A DNA stretch of 37,979 nucleotides, taken from Ochromonas danica. Taxonomy: Eukaryota > Sar > Chrysophyceae > Chromulinales > Chromulinaceae. The stretch is taken from NCBI GenBank assembly GCA_015146655.1, contig VKHL01000151.1:29112-67090 (forward strand), read 5' to 3'. The translations under genes and the position numbers were made by a program. The notes beneath the pieces are model-generated. The model saw nothing but the letters and a program-made list of their open reading frames with translations. It had not been told where the DNA came from and made no database searches. Every line of letters starts with the position of its first letter. Positions within the stretch are counted from its first letter, which is position 1. Shown in pieces: positions 17,627 to 28,015 of the stretch.

Positions 17627-18408
17627 CCCTTCCATCGCGAGGAGGGATTTGTTAGTTGATAAGTAAGCTGGACGTGATAAGCTGTTGTTTGTGGTAAGAT
17701 GTTAAAATCTGTATAAATTGTCATTCGCACACAATGCCGCCATCCTCCCTGGTCGCTGTTTCAACACTTCTCATGGCATTGCTCGAGTGGTCTGTAAAAC
17801 TACTACCAATCTCAGAAGACTATATTATGATCCGAAGATGGTGTACTGTACCATCTTGATTTTACCTCATTTGAAAAAAAACTGAACTGTGTCACATAGC
17901 CTCCACAAAATATTGGATTGATGAAATTGGAATCTTCTTTGCTCTTGATAGTTCTTGATGAGCGATTAGTTGGTCTTGTTGTGCACTCGAGAACCTCATG
18001 CTGTCTACATTAACATTAGAAAAGGCGATTACTTCACTTTGCAAAGTTAAACTTGCTTGGTTTTGACATTGATGTTGTTTGTCATGTGATCAAGAAGTTT
18101 CCCAGACGTGGTTAACTATGGTTCCTTCAAACGTTCACTTACGCCATGACCATCACCTTACGACCAGACAGTTATGGGGGATTATTGGGAGTTTCGCAAT
18201 TTCGGTTATTCGTATTTCCGGAGTTTGGAAGGAAGGAATCTCCAACAGTTTGGAGGCCAGCGGGGGTGACGCAGGCAGAGCGGCCGCCTGTTCACAGCCG
18301 GCTGTTGGTCCAAGCCTGCACTTGCACTCTCTGCTCCCCTCACAACCCAAAGAAGATCCAACAGATCCCATCAACCGCCACCAAGCCATCGCGTTACTGC
18401 TATAGACG
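17627..18408. other. Intergenic region upstream of the ammonium transporter, no gene seen
   Basis: A 782-base spacer with the LC8 3' UTR and the AMT promoter. A frame at 18079-18405 ends four bases before the AMT start codon, and another at 18146-18439 overlaps it, but neither looks like a protein; the second could act as an upstream open frame. I could not recognise other structure. Confidence 0.45.
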
Positions 18409-19833
18409 ATGTCCCAGGTCCTTTCCTACCAAGAATTAACAGCCACTGTAAGTGAGCTAGCAAGAAAAGTTCAGCTTCTTGAAGCGTCGGCAAGAAAGTT
18501 GGCCTCTGAGGCCACAAGTTTTGACACGGGAGATACAGCGTGGATGCTGACCTCCTCTGCCTTGGTGCTCTTCATGACCTTGCCTGGCCTTTTCCTCTTC
18601 TACGGTGGCATGGCTAGAACGAAGAATGTCCTGGCCATTATCATGCAAGTCATCAGCACGGCGGCTCTCATCACTTTCCTCTGGCTGGCCTTCGGATACT
18701 CCCTTGCCTTCGCTCCCACACAAGGTTACAATCCCAGAACAAGTATTTTTGGCGACAGATCTCGCTTCTGGTTCACTGACATGAAGCTGGCTACCTACCA
18801 CCAGCTCGCCCCCACCATCCCTGAGTCTGTCTTTTGCGTGTTTCAACTGACCTTCGCTATCATCACACCCTGTCTCATGGTTGGCGCATTTGCAGATCGC
18901 ATGAAGTTTCATTCTATGTTGCTCCTCATGGCCTTGTGGCATCTGACCGTTTACTGCCCGGTCGCGCATAGCTGCTGGCATCCTAACGGCTTCCTTTTCC
19001 ATGCCGGTGTTTTGGACTATGCCGGTGGAAACGTGGTCCACATCACCTCTGGTATCTCGGGTTTGGCATCATGTATTTACATGGGTCCAAGAAGAGGTTT
19101 TGGTAAAGATCGCTTCGAGCCGCACAACATCCTCCTCACAGCTGTGGGAGCATGTATGCTGTGGGTGGGGTGGTTTGGTTTCAATGCAGGCTCTGCATTG
19201 GGTGCAACTGACCGTGCTGCCATGGCCATGCTCGTCACTCAGATTGCCGCTTCGTTGGCTGCTTTGTCGTGGATGTGCACTGAGTGGATACACAAGGGCA
19301 TGCCCACCGTACAGGGTTTGGTCTCTGGAGTAGTCGCAGGACTTGTATGCATCACTCCTGGATCCGGTTTCGTTGATCACACTGGTGCCTTCATTATTGG
19401 CCTCGTTGCAGGGCCTATTTGCTATTGGGGAGTCGAGTTAAAGCACTTCTTGGGCTACGATGACGCTCTTGATGCCTTCGGAGTGCATGGCATTGGAGGA
19501 ATTGCTGGTGGTCTCTTGTTGGGTTTCTTCGCGACTGATAAAATCTCTGGCCATGATAATGGCGTCTTCTATTCTGACACACACAACGGTGGCTTGCAAT
19601 GGGCTCATCAACTCTATGCAATTGTTGTGGTGACGGGGTGGTCTATCTTCATGACAACTATCATCCATTTTGTTGTTGATTGCACACTAGGACTGCGCGT
19701 GTCTGCAGAAGAAGAAGATGCGGGTCTGGATGTCTCTCTGCATAATGAGAGCCTCGTTTCCATCAAGTTGGAATCTAATCCAACGATACTTCCCACCGAT
19801 GATCTCGACAAACACGAAGTCGTGAGTGCTTGA
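18409..19833 (+). CDS. AMT1: Ammonium transporter (AMT/MEP/Rh family)
   Basis: An intronless 474-aa membrane protein with about eleven membrane helices. It conducts ammonium across the plasma membrane. The pore signatures are present: MLTSSALVLFMTLPGLFLFY, GGMARTKNVL, the first twin histidine in DYAGGNVVHITSG (H211), WVGWFGFNAGSA, TVQGLVSGVVAGLV and the second twin histidine in DAFGVHGIGGI (H360). The N-terminus before helix 1 is a short coiled coil, TVSELARKVQLLEASARKL, as in several eukaryotic and bacterial AMT1 proteins. The cytoplasmic tail begins LGLRVSAEEEDAGLD, the usual position of the regulatory C-terminal region. Confidence 0.95.
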   Translation: MSQVLSYQELTATVSELARKVQLLEASARKLASEATSFDTGDTAWMLTSSALVLFMTLPGLFLFYGGMARTKNVLAIIMQVISTAALITFLWLAFGYSLAFAPTQGYNPRTSIFGDRSRFWFTDMKLATYHQLAPTIPESVFCVFQLTFAIITPCLMVGAFADRMKFHSMLLLMALWHLTVYCPVAHSCWHPNGFLFHAGVLDYAGGNVVHITSGISGLASCIYMGPRRGFGKDRFEPHNILLTAVGACMLWVGWFGFNAGSALGATDRAAMAMLVTQIAASLAALSWMCTEWIHKGMPTVQGLVSGVVAGLVCITPGSGFVDHTGAFIIGLVAGPICYWGVELKHFLGYDDALDAFGVHGIGGIAGGLLLGFFATDKISGHDNGVFYSDTHNGGLQWAHQLYAIVVVTGWSIFMTTIIHFVVDCTLGLRVSAEEEDAGLDVSLHNESLVSIKLESNPTILPTDDLDKHEVVSA

Positions 19834-20480
19834 GGCAGGGGTGAGGAAGAAAGCACGCAATTTTGATCTAGCTCTGAGGAAGAAGGTATTCATTCATCTA
19901 ATAAAATAGAAGGTTATCGACAGCTGTGCTCACTTCCCAGTGGGCGTGTCTGTTTTCGACTACATCAGATCACATAATGTCGAACTGGTTAAGTGAGTGG
20001 CAAGAGTTTTGTAAGTCAGTTTGCCACTCTGTCTTATGATCATTCTGTTATTATTTAAAGAATTTCACTATCTTTTACCTTCTCTTCCCATCAGTAGATG
20101 TTACCATTCTTACATAAAGGCCAAGTTGGCAACCACCTGTATTAGTTCGGAGTTGTACACCACTCTGTACTTTACACCATGGCGCAGTGTTGCTGCAAAC
20201 AAATAACGGCCAGATACAAATTTTCAAAACTGCGAAAATACGAAAGTGAAGGGAGAGGATTGTGTGCAGGCTGTGCGAGTCCAACGAATACGAACAGATC
20301 GATTGCAATTTGACTCGTCAAGTCCACCTCAATCATCGTCGTCCACCCCAATAACCTTTCTCTGAGGACATTTTGTGGATCTTTATTATTTCCGCGATTG
20401 TCTAGTTAGGAGAGTATCGCTGCTATCATCTATCATCATCTTTTGGTTGTGATTTGATTTATTTGGTTTATTTCATTCAA
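19834..20480. other. Intergenic region AMT to PH protein, no gene seen
   Basis: A 647-base tandem-gene spacer containing a 3' UTR and a promoter. The short frames on both strands have no family resemblance. Confidence 0.45.
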
Positions 20481-21218
20481 ATGGGAAATAACGTCTGTCC
20501 CTGCTTGTCGCACACGGACTACTCCACCATCCCTGATGACGATCATGGCCATGCCCAGCTATCTTCTTCCTCTGTGGAACCTTTTGGAGGCAAGAAGGCC
20601 TCTGACCAAGTGGTCACATCCTCAGAAACATCAGCCTTAGCTTCTCCTCCAACAGTTACAACAACAACAAATACTACTACAGCCACTACAGCCACAGCAG
20701 CTGCTGTTGTCCCAGCAGATCATAACCCTTCTACACTAACTTCTGACAGCATAGAAAGCTGTGCTAGTAACACCATCTTCCACCCGATCCCTGAGGTCGT
20801 CCCGGAAGGCGACCAGTTCGACAAGAACTCCTCCGTCTTCAAGGGAATGGTCGTGGAGCAGAAGTTCTACTCCAAGTCCTCATATGACCCCAAGTTCGTT
20901 TGGATTAATCTCAAGTCGCGAGTGCTGTGTTTGTCTGAGCATAACTCTCGCGATCGCTCCCACAAGGAGGCAGCACTCGCGGAGATCACAGGTCTAGTGG
21001 CTGGACCTCCGAACAAGTACAAGGGACCTCTGGGATCTGACGGCAAGCCCATCCCATTAGATCCTGCTCTTTGCTTGTCCATCAAGTTTGCTCGCGGAGG
21101 AGAAGTGGACTTGAAGTTCCAAACCTCCAGCGATCGTGACCTCTGGAACAACACCTTGGCTCGCATTCTTCTTCAGCAGAAAGAGTTGGAGAGGTTGTCC
21201 AATAATGGTCAGTTTTGA
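20481..21218 (+). CDS. N-myristoylated PH-domain-like protein
   Basis: A single exon codes 245 aa. The N-terminus MGNNVCPC has Gly2 for N-myristoylation and nearby Cys residues suited to palmitoylation, so membrane anchoring is likely. A Ser/Thr-rich linker with a run of Thr/Asn/Ala follows (residues 30-95). From about residue 120 a PH-like fold is visible: VFKGMVVEQKFY, FVWINLKSRVLCLSEH, AALAEITGLVAG, LCLSIKFARGGEVDLKFQTS and the closing helix DRDLWNNTLARILLQQ with its conserved Trp. This suggests a signalling adaptor at the plasma membrane or flagellum; ligand and partners are unknown. The ATG is preceded in frame by a non-ATG leader only. It converges on the glycosyltransferase gene, leaving 178 bases between stops. 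Confidence 0.8.
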   Translation: MGNNVCPCLSHTDYSTIPDDDHGHAQLSSSSVEPFGGKKASDQVVTSSETSALASPPTVTTTTNTTTATTATAAAVVPADHNPSTLTSDSIESCASNTIFHPIPEVVPEGDQFDKNSSVFKGMVVEQKFYSKSSYDPKFVWINLKSRVLCLSEHNSRDRSHKEAALAEITGLVAGPPNKYKGPLGSDGKPIPLDPALCLSIKFARGGEVDLKFQTSSDRDLWNNTLARILLQQKELERLSNNGQF

Positions 21219-21396
21219 TAATCCTTCTTGTAACAGGTCATCATCATCCTGTGAACAGAAAGATTGTGTGTACTCTACTGTAGTTGAACGTGCTGTTTCC
21301 TTGTGAATGTGATCATCCTAGCTAAATTGTCTTAATTCTATTTTACAAAGCAAAGTCATCAATGGACCTCATCGATGATCAAAATAGAGTAGTGTG

Positions 21397-22773
21397 TTAT
21401 GACTTCTTCGATGGCGACAACAAAGCGCTGCGAATCAGTTGCGGGTCGACAGCTGAGGAGGATTGCACGAGAGAGAAGAGGCAAGAAGTGTTGCCATAGG
21501 CCTGCTCTGCTTTCCAAGGCAAGTCATGGGCATACCATACTTCCTCGCAACTAAGATAGACGCCAGCTTCTTCTTCCGTGAGGTGCAGGTGAGGGAAGAC
21601 ATGCAAATGGTCCAGCGCGAGGCGGTAGAGAGAATATTCCGTCCAGATAGTCTCCCGTCCAAAGCTCCGAAGCCAAAGACCTTCCCACTCATCGCCCACA
21701 GTGTTGTACAGTTTGATGAATCGCTTACGCAGCAAGGAGAGTGTTGACAAGGCTCCCCAAGTGGATAGCAGGGCAGGCGTGACGCCAAAGGCAGTCGATG
21801 CAGAGGGAAGTTCTTCTTGAGGAAGGCCCAACAGTGCTGCACTACCTTGCCACCAAAGCTTATGCACTAGCCAAGTTTCAGGGCGATAGACAACACGAGG
21901 CAGACTATTCTGTGAGTCAGTATTAGAGAATAGCAGGTGGTCGATGGAGAAGTCTCGCAGGGCCACGACGTCTGCATCCAAAGTGAGGAAATAGGCCGTG
22001 CGCACTTGTCTTGCTGCTGCTAACTTAATCGCCATTTGTACAGCATAAGGATGGACTTGGTTAAGCCACCCGCTGCGAGGTGATCGGAAGACTTCTCCTT
22101 CGCTTCGGAAGTGAACGGGAAAAGCCAAACCCGCGACTTCCCGGGCCAACGCTTGTCTTATTGCGAAGACCTGCTCATCCGGACAATAGACCAGCATCTC
22201 TAACACTGTTGTCCTACCAGACAGCAGGCTGTGCAGAGAGTAGAAGAGAACTTTCGCGCGGTCCACGTCAGCGCGTGCCAATGGCAGCACGAGAGTGACC
22301 TGATCCACTGGCTGGCTGGGCGGCTGGAAGAGGTTTTGTAGTAATAGCGGGGTGGAGCTGACACTGCCTTGCCCTTCTGTCTTGATGATCGCGGCTAACG
22401 AGGTGGACGACCAATTGTCGCCAAGTGCACAGGAAGGGCCAATTGTGATGGCCGCCGTCTGAAGAGATCCAGTGAAACACTGGCACTCCTCACCATCCAG
22501 AGACAAGCAAATCTCTTTAGTAGCGTCGAGGAGGAAGGACTCGCTGCTATCCAGGCGCAGGGCGAGGTGCAGGACAGATCCAGAGGACAAGGAGGCGATG
22601 GCCAACAGGCCTCGACTTCGCAGCACGGTCACCACTTTCCTCGAGACATCCTCACTGTCAAAGATAGTGACAGACTCTAGCACCACAGACCGCCCCGTAT
22701 ATCCGCACAGCAGACATCCAACGATCACCAGAAACGACAACATCTTCTCCCTCCCCAGATTAACCAATTCCAT
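21397..22773 (-). CDS. Putative GT-A glycosyltransferase with signal peptide (DUF6492-like)
   Basis: An intronless 458-aa protein. The N-terminus MELVNLGREKMLSFLVIVGCLLCGYT gives a signal peptide or anchor, so it should enter the secretory pathway. From about residue 155 a GT-A pattern appears: VDQVTLVLPLARADVDRA, then HPYAVQMAIKLAAA, YFLTLDADVVAL with a DAD metal-binding motif near residues 266-268, HKLWWQGSAALLG, STAFGVTPALLS and WTEYSLYRLAL. This order matches the uncharacterised glycosyltransferase group called DUF6492. Donor and acceptor sugars cannot be told. ATG 22743 (MLSF) is an alternative start that keeps the signal peptide. Confidence 0.72.
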   Translation of the reverse strand: MELVNLGREKMLSFLVIVGCLLCGYTGRSVVLESVTIFDSEDVSRKVVTVLRSRGLLAIASLSSGSVLHLALRLDSSESFLLDATKEICLSLDGEECQCFTGSLQTAAITIGPSCALGDNWSSTSLAAIIKTEGQGSVSSTPLLLQNLFQPPSQPVDQVTLVLPLARADVDRAKVLFYSLHSLLSGRTTVLEMLVYCPDEQVFAIRQALAREVAGLAFPVHFRSEGEVFRSPRSGWLNQVHPYAVQMAIKLAAARQVRTAYFLTLDADVVALRDFSIDHLLFSNTDSQNSLPRVVYRPETWLVHKLWWQGSAALLGLPQEELPSASTAFGVTPALLSTWGALSTLSLLRKRFIKLYNTVGDEWEGLWLRSFGRETIWTEYSLYRLALDHLHVFPHLHLTEEEAGVYLSCEEVWYAHDLPWKAEQAYGNTSCLFSLVQSSSAVDPQLIRSALLSPSKKS

Positions 22774-24044
22774 AACTATTGTGTAATTACATAAATTTCC
22801 TTCAACTTAGTGAGTTTAGCCAACTAAGGTAGATCTCAACTTTCTCGTGCATGGACGATTGATATCCTGCTGAGATGAGATGGTAAGAAGAGACATTAAG
22901 AGTTGTCTACCTTTGCACTGGAAAGTTGAATCCAATCATCAACATTCAACATGTATACTGTAATACTAGTAGTATGAATGACAGACAATAGGACGTGGGC
23001 TAGAAGTGGTAATGGGTGGAGAACAATGTGTCAGCAGTTACTAGAGAAGAAGAATATCATTCGTTAAACAGTTAAGCACCACTCTCATTAACTGACGACT
23101 GCTGCAGTGCGAGACCAACCAACTAGTCTAGCAGACTAACTACTACAGCACTAGTAGAACTACAGAGCAAGAGCAGGGTAAATTTAAAGTAAAAACAAAG
23201 ATGGACTCTCTCTCTTCAGTCCAAAGAAATGTAAATCGAGTTACTGCATAATCACTGAGTCTTCAGTCTTCGCTACATCTCGTAGGATTATCAGAAACAA
23301 TACGATATCATCATCTGGTAGGACCATTGCCTCTGCTAGCTAAACTAACAGGGACAAGGAACTGTACTGTAACTGCACCACGCGGTTCGTGTAAATAGCA
23401 TTAACAAAGGCTCGCGAAGAGGTCGCAAGGAAAGCAACAACCAGACTAGACTATCTAGCTAGCGGGAGAAAGCTTCGTGTCATCAAAAAGCTTGTCCATC
23501 ACACCAAGTAGAGCATGTAGAATTCAATAGAATAGAATAAAGCAATTAGGTGGATTCTCTCCTGATTCGAAGAAAATCATAAAAGCGAGTAAAGCAAGAA
23601 CTATATCTTCCAGGAATACTATGTCTATGAAGCTTCTAGAACTAATAGTATTGTTATTGTTGTTATAAAATAATGAAAATAGCTGATTAAGAATCTGATA
23701 GGGGGTGGGGAGAGAGAAGGAAAGAAGAAACGTGATGAAGCTGAAGCTGCTAAGGCTGCTGAGATGATGTTAAAGAACACTTTACTCTGAGAGTGGTAAA
23801 GTGGGAGAAGACTTGAGGAGAAAGAGAAAGACAAAGGAAGTGATGTACTGTAGAGGGTAGGGGTAGGGTAGGTAGAAATAACAGGATAGTAGTAGAAATA
23901 ATATACTTTGCTTCTTGTTCTTGTTCTTCTATGATAATGTTGAACTGCTGGTCTTCTTTCGTGCGCCACGCAGTGAACTATTCCCTGCGGATAATAATAA
24001 TAATATATATAGACACAATATATACTGCATATGATTGGCTTGGT
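22774..24044. other. Longest gene-free interval (1.27 kb), nothing recognised
   Basis: This lies between the start of the glycosyltransferase and the stop of member B, both minus-strand genes. It is AT-rich with many CTAG tetramers and purine-rich runs around 23700-23850. Minus-strand frames at 23625-23969 and 23929-24123 are low in complexity and not credible proteins. It may hold a long 3' UTR or a non-coding RNA, but I see no direct sign of one. Confidence 0.45.
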
Positions 24045-26106
24045 TTACGGACTGGCAGTGCGACCAGTCGTGGCAGCAGAGAAGGAAGACTTGGTATTGA
24101 TTGGCGCGATCTTTGGCCTCCAATGGCGAGGACTACCGCTGGAATCGCTTCGATCCAATGAAGGGCTAGAGAAGATGAAAGAGGAGCGATTCATCAGCTT
24201 GTGCATAAAGCTGCGACTGATGTCAACGATCTGCTTCATCCACTCCATCTGATGACTTGGCTCCTCCTCTATGACACTGTGATCGTCGCCTTCATTTCCT
24301 GTTGCTTTCGAGCCTTTGCCCACAGGAGAGATTGATCGTCCTCGTTGGGCAAATCGAGGAGTACGAGGCGCATGTTGTAGACCACTCTCTTTGGTACTGC
24401 TAACATGATGAATGATCAATGACGACCGCAGCCCCGGGATTGAAGAAACAGTGAACGCAGTCATGCCATCCTCACACACCACTGATCGCTTTCTTGTCGC
24501 AATATCCCTTTGAACAGAGAAACTGCGGCAGAATGCTTTTGACTTCAGGAACTGGCTTCGACTATACACCAAAGACTCTGTAGGGGCATTAGATGAAGTC
24601 TCATCATCCAGCCACTCGTCCTTGCTGACCTCGACTTCTCGATGCGATACCGAGTGACTATCAACACTGGAACAGCCCAGAGCAGAAGGATAAAGAACAC
24701 GACTATTGCTACGACCAAGATGTGAATCCAAGACAAGATGAAAGTGGCATGGTAGACGAATGAGATAGCTCTCTGCCTCCACCGACTCACCCTCTCCTTC
24801 ACACACACCTCGTCCCGCTCCACTCGCCTTCTCAGCCTGCAACACCTCTACACGAGCACCATGATCCGTCAGACGAAGAAAGTCGCCCAGCATCTCCACC
24901 AACTGTCTGCTGCGAGACTTCGCCACCTTCACCTCTTCACTGTTCTGACTCACATGCTCAGGCTGGAATCGTACCATCAGATAGCCCAACTCCAGACGAT
25001 TCTGACTGTCCACTGAGGAATGAAAAGAGTGTTCACAATCAAAGCTCACCGATACATGAGCAGATGAACAACAATCAGACCACCGCAACAAAATGCCTTC
25101 CAGGAAGAAGAAGAGGTGTTGGTAGAAAGTGCGGTGACCACTGCTGTTGTCCACCACTTCTGCATCCAGATGGAAGGTCCAGCTCAGGTGGTGGTCTGGA
25201 ATCAGCTTGCTCACCTCCAGCAACATCTCGTTCACTTGGTCCACAAACCCTTCCGAGCGGTATTGGAAGCAAGAAAGATAGTACTTCTTGGTATCAGGTT
25301 CTGAGTATCGTCTAGCCACGGTAGAGAGGCGGTCAGTGGCAGTGTTAATATTCTCCACCACCACTTGCAAACGCTTGCAGTAATGGTCGAGACGATGTTG
25401 CGTAGTGGTGAACCGTGGAGTTGGTTGAGCTGTGAGGAAACTTCTCGCATTTGGAAGATTGAAAAACTTGGGTGATCCTCTGCATTTTTCTTCTTGGAGA
25501 CAACTTTGTATCTTTTTCGAGATGTTGGTAGCAACAGATAAGTAGACTTGTAATGCAGTGAAGAGAATGCTGGTGTTGACGATCATAGACTTGGCCGCGG
25601 AGGCTTCGTCTTCTTCGCGAATCTTGTGACGGTCTTCTATCATGGCTGCAATCTCCTGTATGATCATAATATCCTTGTTAGATATCATAGAAAACTCTCC
25701 AGAAAGCAGCATGAGAGTTCCTCTTCGACCGTTGCTGAGAGAGAGTGTGATGCCAATATAGCGTCGAATGGCACCATGTAGCATTGTAGCGATGATGGGC
25801 TTTACTCGCTCATCAATAGAGAGGTCAGAAGAAATGAGGCAAGCCAAAGGGTCGCCATTGAAGGACCTTTTGAAGATAATGCTGTTGGCATTGGCATCAG
25901 CGATAAAAGCTTCACACATCTACAGGCAGGAATCATTGGTAATCATAATGAAACTGCATAATGATTGGCATAACTGCACTCACCTGAAGCCTTCTCTTAG
26001 CTAAGGAAAGTAAGAAGCGATTTGCAATGGTTTCGTCGTCATTTATCTCAATACCGCAAAGGTCAAGGCGATCGGACAATGACTGAGACAAAATATCCAT
26101 AATCAT
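24045..26106 (-). CDS. GAF-like sensor / degenerate histidine-kinase protein, family member B
   Basis: Exons 25984-26106 and 24045-25919 are joined in phase 0 over a 64-nt intron and give 665 aa. Exon 1 ends NRFLLSLAKRRLQ, matching ALLSMLRRSMK in A and ALLSLLRRQLQ in C, with the splice at the same place. Residues about 42-165 form the GAF-like domain (IRRYIGITLSLSNGRRGTLML, IIQEIAAMIEDRHKIREED). Residues 222-436 are the kinase-like module identical in DNA to member C: dimerisation-like helices, then an ATPase-like fold closing with SRQLVEMLGDFLRLTDHGARV and SYLIRLPCHFHL, which resembles the last helix and strands of histidine-kinase ATPase domains. The H-box, N-box and glycine box are absent, so catalysis is unlikely. 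The tail (residues 440-665) is Ser/Arg-rich. It lies downstream of the bZIP gene on the same strand. Confidence 0.8.
24735..25379 (-). repeat. 645-bp identical coding block, copy in member B
   Basis: The reverse complement is identical, base for base by my line-by-line reading, to 29551-30195 in member C. The first 318 bases in gene direction (25379-25062) also equal 5968-6285 in member A. It is inverted with respect to the C copy, with 4.17 kb between. Confidence 0.96.
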
Positions 26107-26815
26107 GGCAATATAATGCAGTGAAACTATTCAAGTAAACTATGGTTGGAATTGGTAACTGTATCTCTTAGAGTTGAAATGGCATGGAAAGAAAGAAGTG
26201 AGCGTTGAGTTGAAATGAAGTTCGAAAAGAAGGTCAAGTGGTTGTTGATGATGCCATGGCAGAGGGCAGAGGGCAGAGGCAAGAGAAGGGATGGCTGCAG
26301 CAAAGCAGCAGAGCCAGCAGCGCACAGAGCAGCGCGGCGGTAGTGGTGCACAGAGGTGGTGCTGTGCTGCCATTGTTACTGCGCGGGGAGAGGCAGTGCG
26401 GGGTGTTGCCTGCAAGATCAGCACTCAACAGCAACCCATGACAAGTCATGTATAACAATAACAAGTCATGTAGTCTATGAATCGGCAAATGGCTTGTCTT
26501 TGTTAAATTAAGATCAACGCAAACTATGAACAAAAAGTGCCGGGCAGCGCGCACCAAACATGACAAATTAGTTTGAGAGCTAGTAACAGCATTCATTACT
26601 CTGATAATCATGCATACAACAACGTCATTTAATCACAAAGAGACAGAGGAACTGGAGTAAAATCAACACACAGCTAAAGGATCGTTTTTCTTTCAAAACA
26701 GCATATACATGGAGACCCTTTAGCCCCGAATGAAGCACCCAGTCCTAACTGTCAGATGCCCTTAGGCATCGACAGAAACTGCTTGACAAAAAAATTGCTC
26801 GTATCAACAAACTTT
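26107..26815. other. Spacer between bZIP and member B, no gene seen
   Basis: A 709-base tandem-gene spacer on the minus strand. It has a GC-rich patch near 26270-26400 with CAGCAG-like strings and a low-complexity frame at 26234-26611, which I do not accept as a gene. Confidence 0.45.
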
Positions 26816-28015
26816 CTAGAGTGAATAAGGAGGTGGCATCCCCATGTGAAAAGTTGGTGGTCCAGGAAATGGAACACCTGATAAAGAGACCGGTGGTCCC
26901 CGACCCATTGCAGTCATGGGGAAATAGGCAGGCGGAGGGCCTCCAGCCAGCACATTTATCCCGGCCTCGGGATTAGGGCACGAAGTTGCCACAGAGCCAC
27001 TAATTAAGGAATTTAAACGGCTGCGCATCATCTGGTTATGGCGCTCCAATGCTTGAATAGTCTGTTGCATACGCGAAGTGAACAACTTTTTGCGATCTCT
27101 AGTTAGTTTGGCATGCATACGATTCCTTTCTCTCCTATACCACAGCATGATGATTAGAAGTCACGAGATGAAAAACAAATTGAAAACTCACTTTTGATCG
27201 CCAGGGCTCAACGATTTGCTGCCCATGTCAAAGGAATGGTCCTGAATCTCCTTCCCATCCAGCCAAGAGGTTGAAATAGCGGAGGAAAATGCGGAAGCAT
27301 TCGCAAGATGTTCTTCGTCCGTCCCATGGAGCTGCTCTCCCCCTGAGACATCTCCTTCCACAGATTCTCCACCACCAGAGTCCATGGGCACTATCGAGGG
27401 AGCCATATAATCCTCCGATGTGGAAGTGGACAAAGCTCGTTCTCGAGTTCCGGCCAGTATATGGGTCTGCTGCTCATATTTACTGCGAAAAGTTCGAGCT
27501 GCTTCCGCACGCACCTTATGCCTTAACTGATCGATAATGTTTCCTTTCGGAACTGAAATCGATCGATCATACTCATCATTCAATGCTGCCATGGAGTGAG
27601 CTGCGGAGGATATTCGACTGGGATGGACATCGTGTGGAATTTCTTCCGGCTTGTGCAAGGCTAATAAAATATTGGCAGTGTTGCTTTCTTCAAGTAATTG
27701 TTCTAGTCGAGAGGCCTATGCAAAAATTTCAACCATTGTCAGTGAGAATAAAATAGGAAATTCGTCAGAAATTCTGTTCCTCCTAACCTCTCGTTGGAGC
27801 TCCAAGAGGCGCATTTTCATCCCTTCGATCATCTCCTTTTTCCTCAGTCTAGTCCTCTTCGCATGTTCACGGTTGCGCTCTCGATTTTTTTCAAGTTTAT
27901 TCTCGATGCTTTGCTCTGGATCTGAAGGAATGTCCCCCGAAGATAACGAAGGATTATTTTCTGTCTTATCCATTGATAATTGGCTTTCTAAATCAACTGT
28001 GTCGAGTTCCGTCAT
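26816..28015 (-). CDS. Transcription factor with two separate bZIP domains
   Basis: Exons 27788-28015, 27192-27715 and 26816-27134 (introns 72 and 57 nt, phases 0 and 2) give 356 aa. Basic region 1, NREHAKRTR at residues 48-56, is followed by KKEMIEGMKMRLLELQREA and SRLEQLLEE, a leucine zipper that continues across intron 1. Basic region 2, NRMHAKLTR at residues 255-263 just after intron 2, is followed by DRKKLFTSRMQQTIQALERH and a second zipper. Both fit the bZIP pattern N-x3-A-x2-[CST]-R. Between them lies a Ser-rich linker, and the C-terminus is Pro/Gly/Met-rich, possibly activating. The types resemble stramenopile bZIP proteins. It is expected to bind ACGT- or TGAC-core DNA in the nucleus. 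It sits between members B and C, inside the inverted repeat. Confidence 0.87.

Noticed and set aside
18079-18439. Two overlapping frames just before the ammonium transporter
   Set aside because: They resemble no protein and sit where a 5' UTR is expected. At most one acts as an upstream open frame.
22774-24044. Possible mobile element in the longest gene-free interval
   Set aside because: I found no terminal repeats, target-site duplication, transposase or reverse-transcriptase-like frame.
23625-24123. Minus-strand frames downstream of member B
   Set aside because: Low complexity (Tyr, Ser, Thr runs), no family match, and one overlaps the end of member B in another frame.
26234-26611. Minus-strand frame of 125 codons between bZIP and member B
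   Set aside because: Leu/Cys/Ser-rich composition from a GC-rich repeat patch, with no splice partner or homology.
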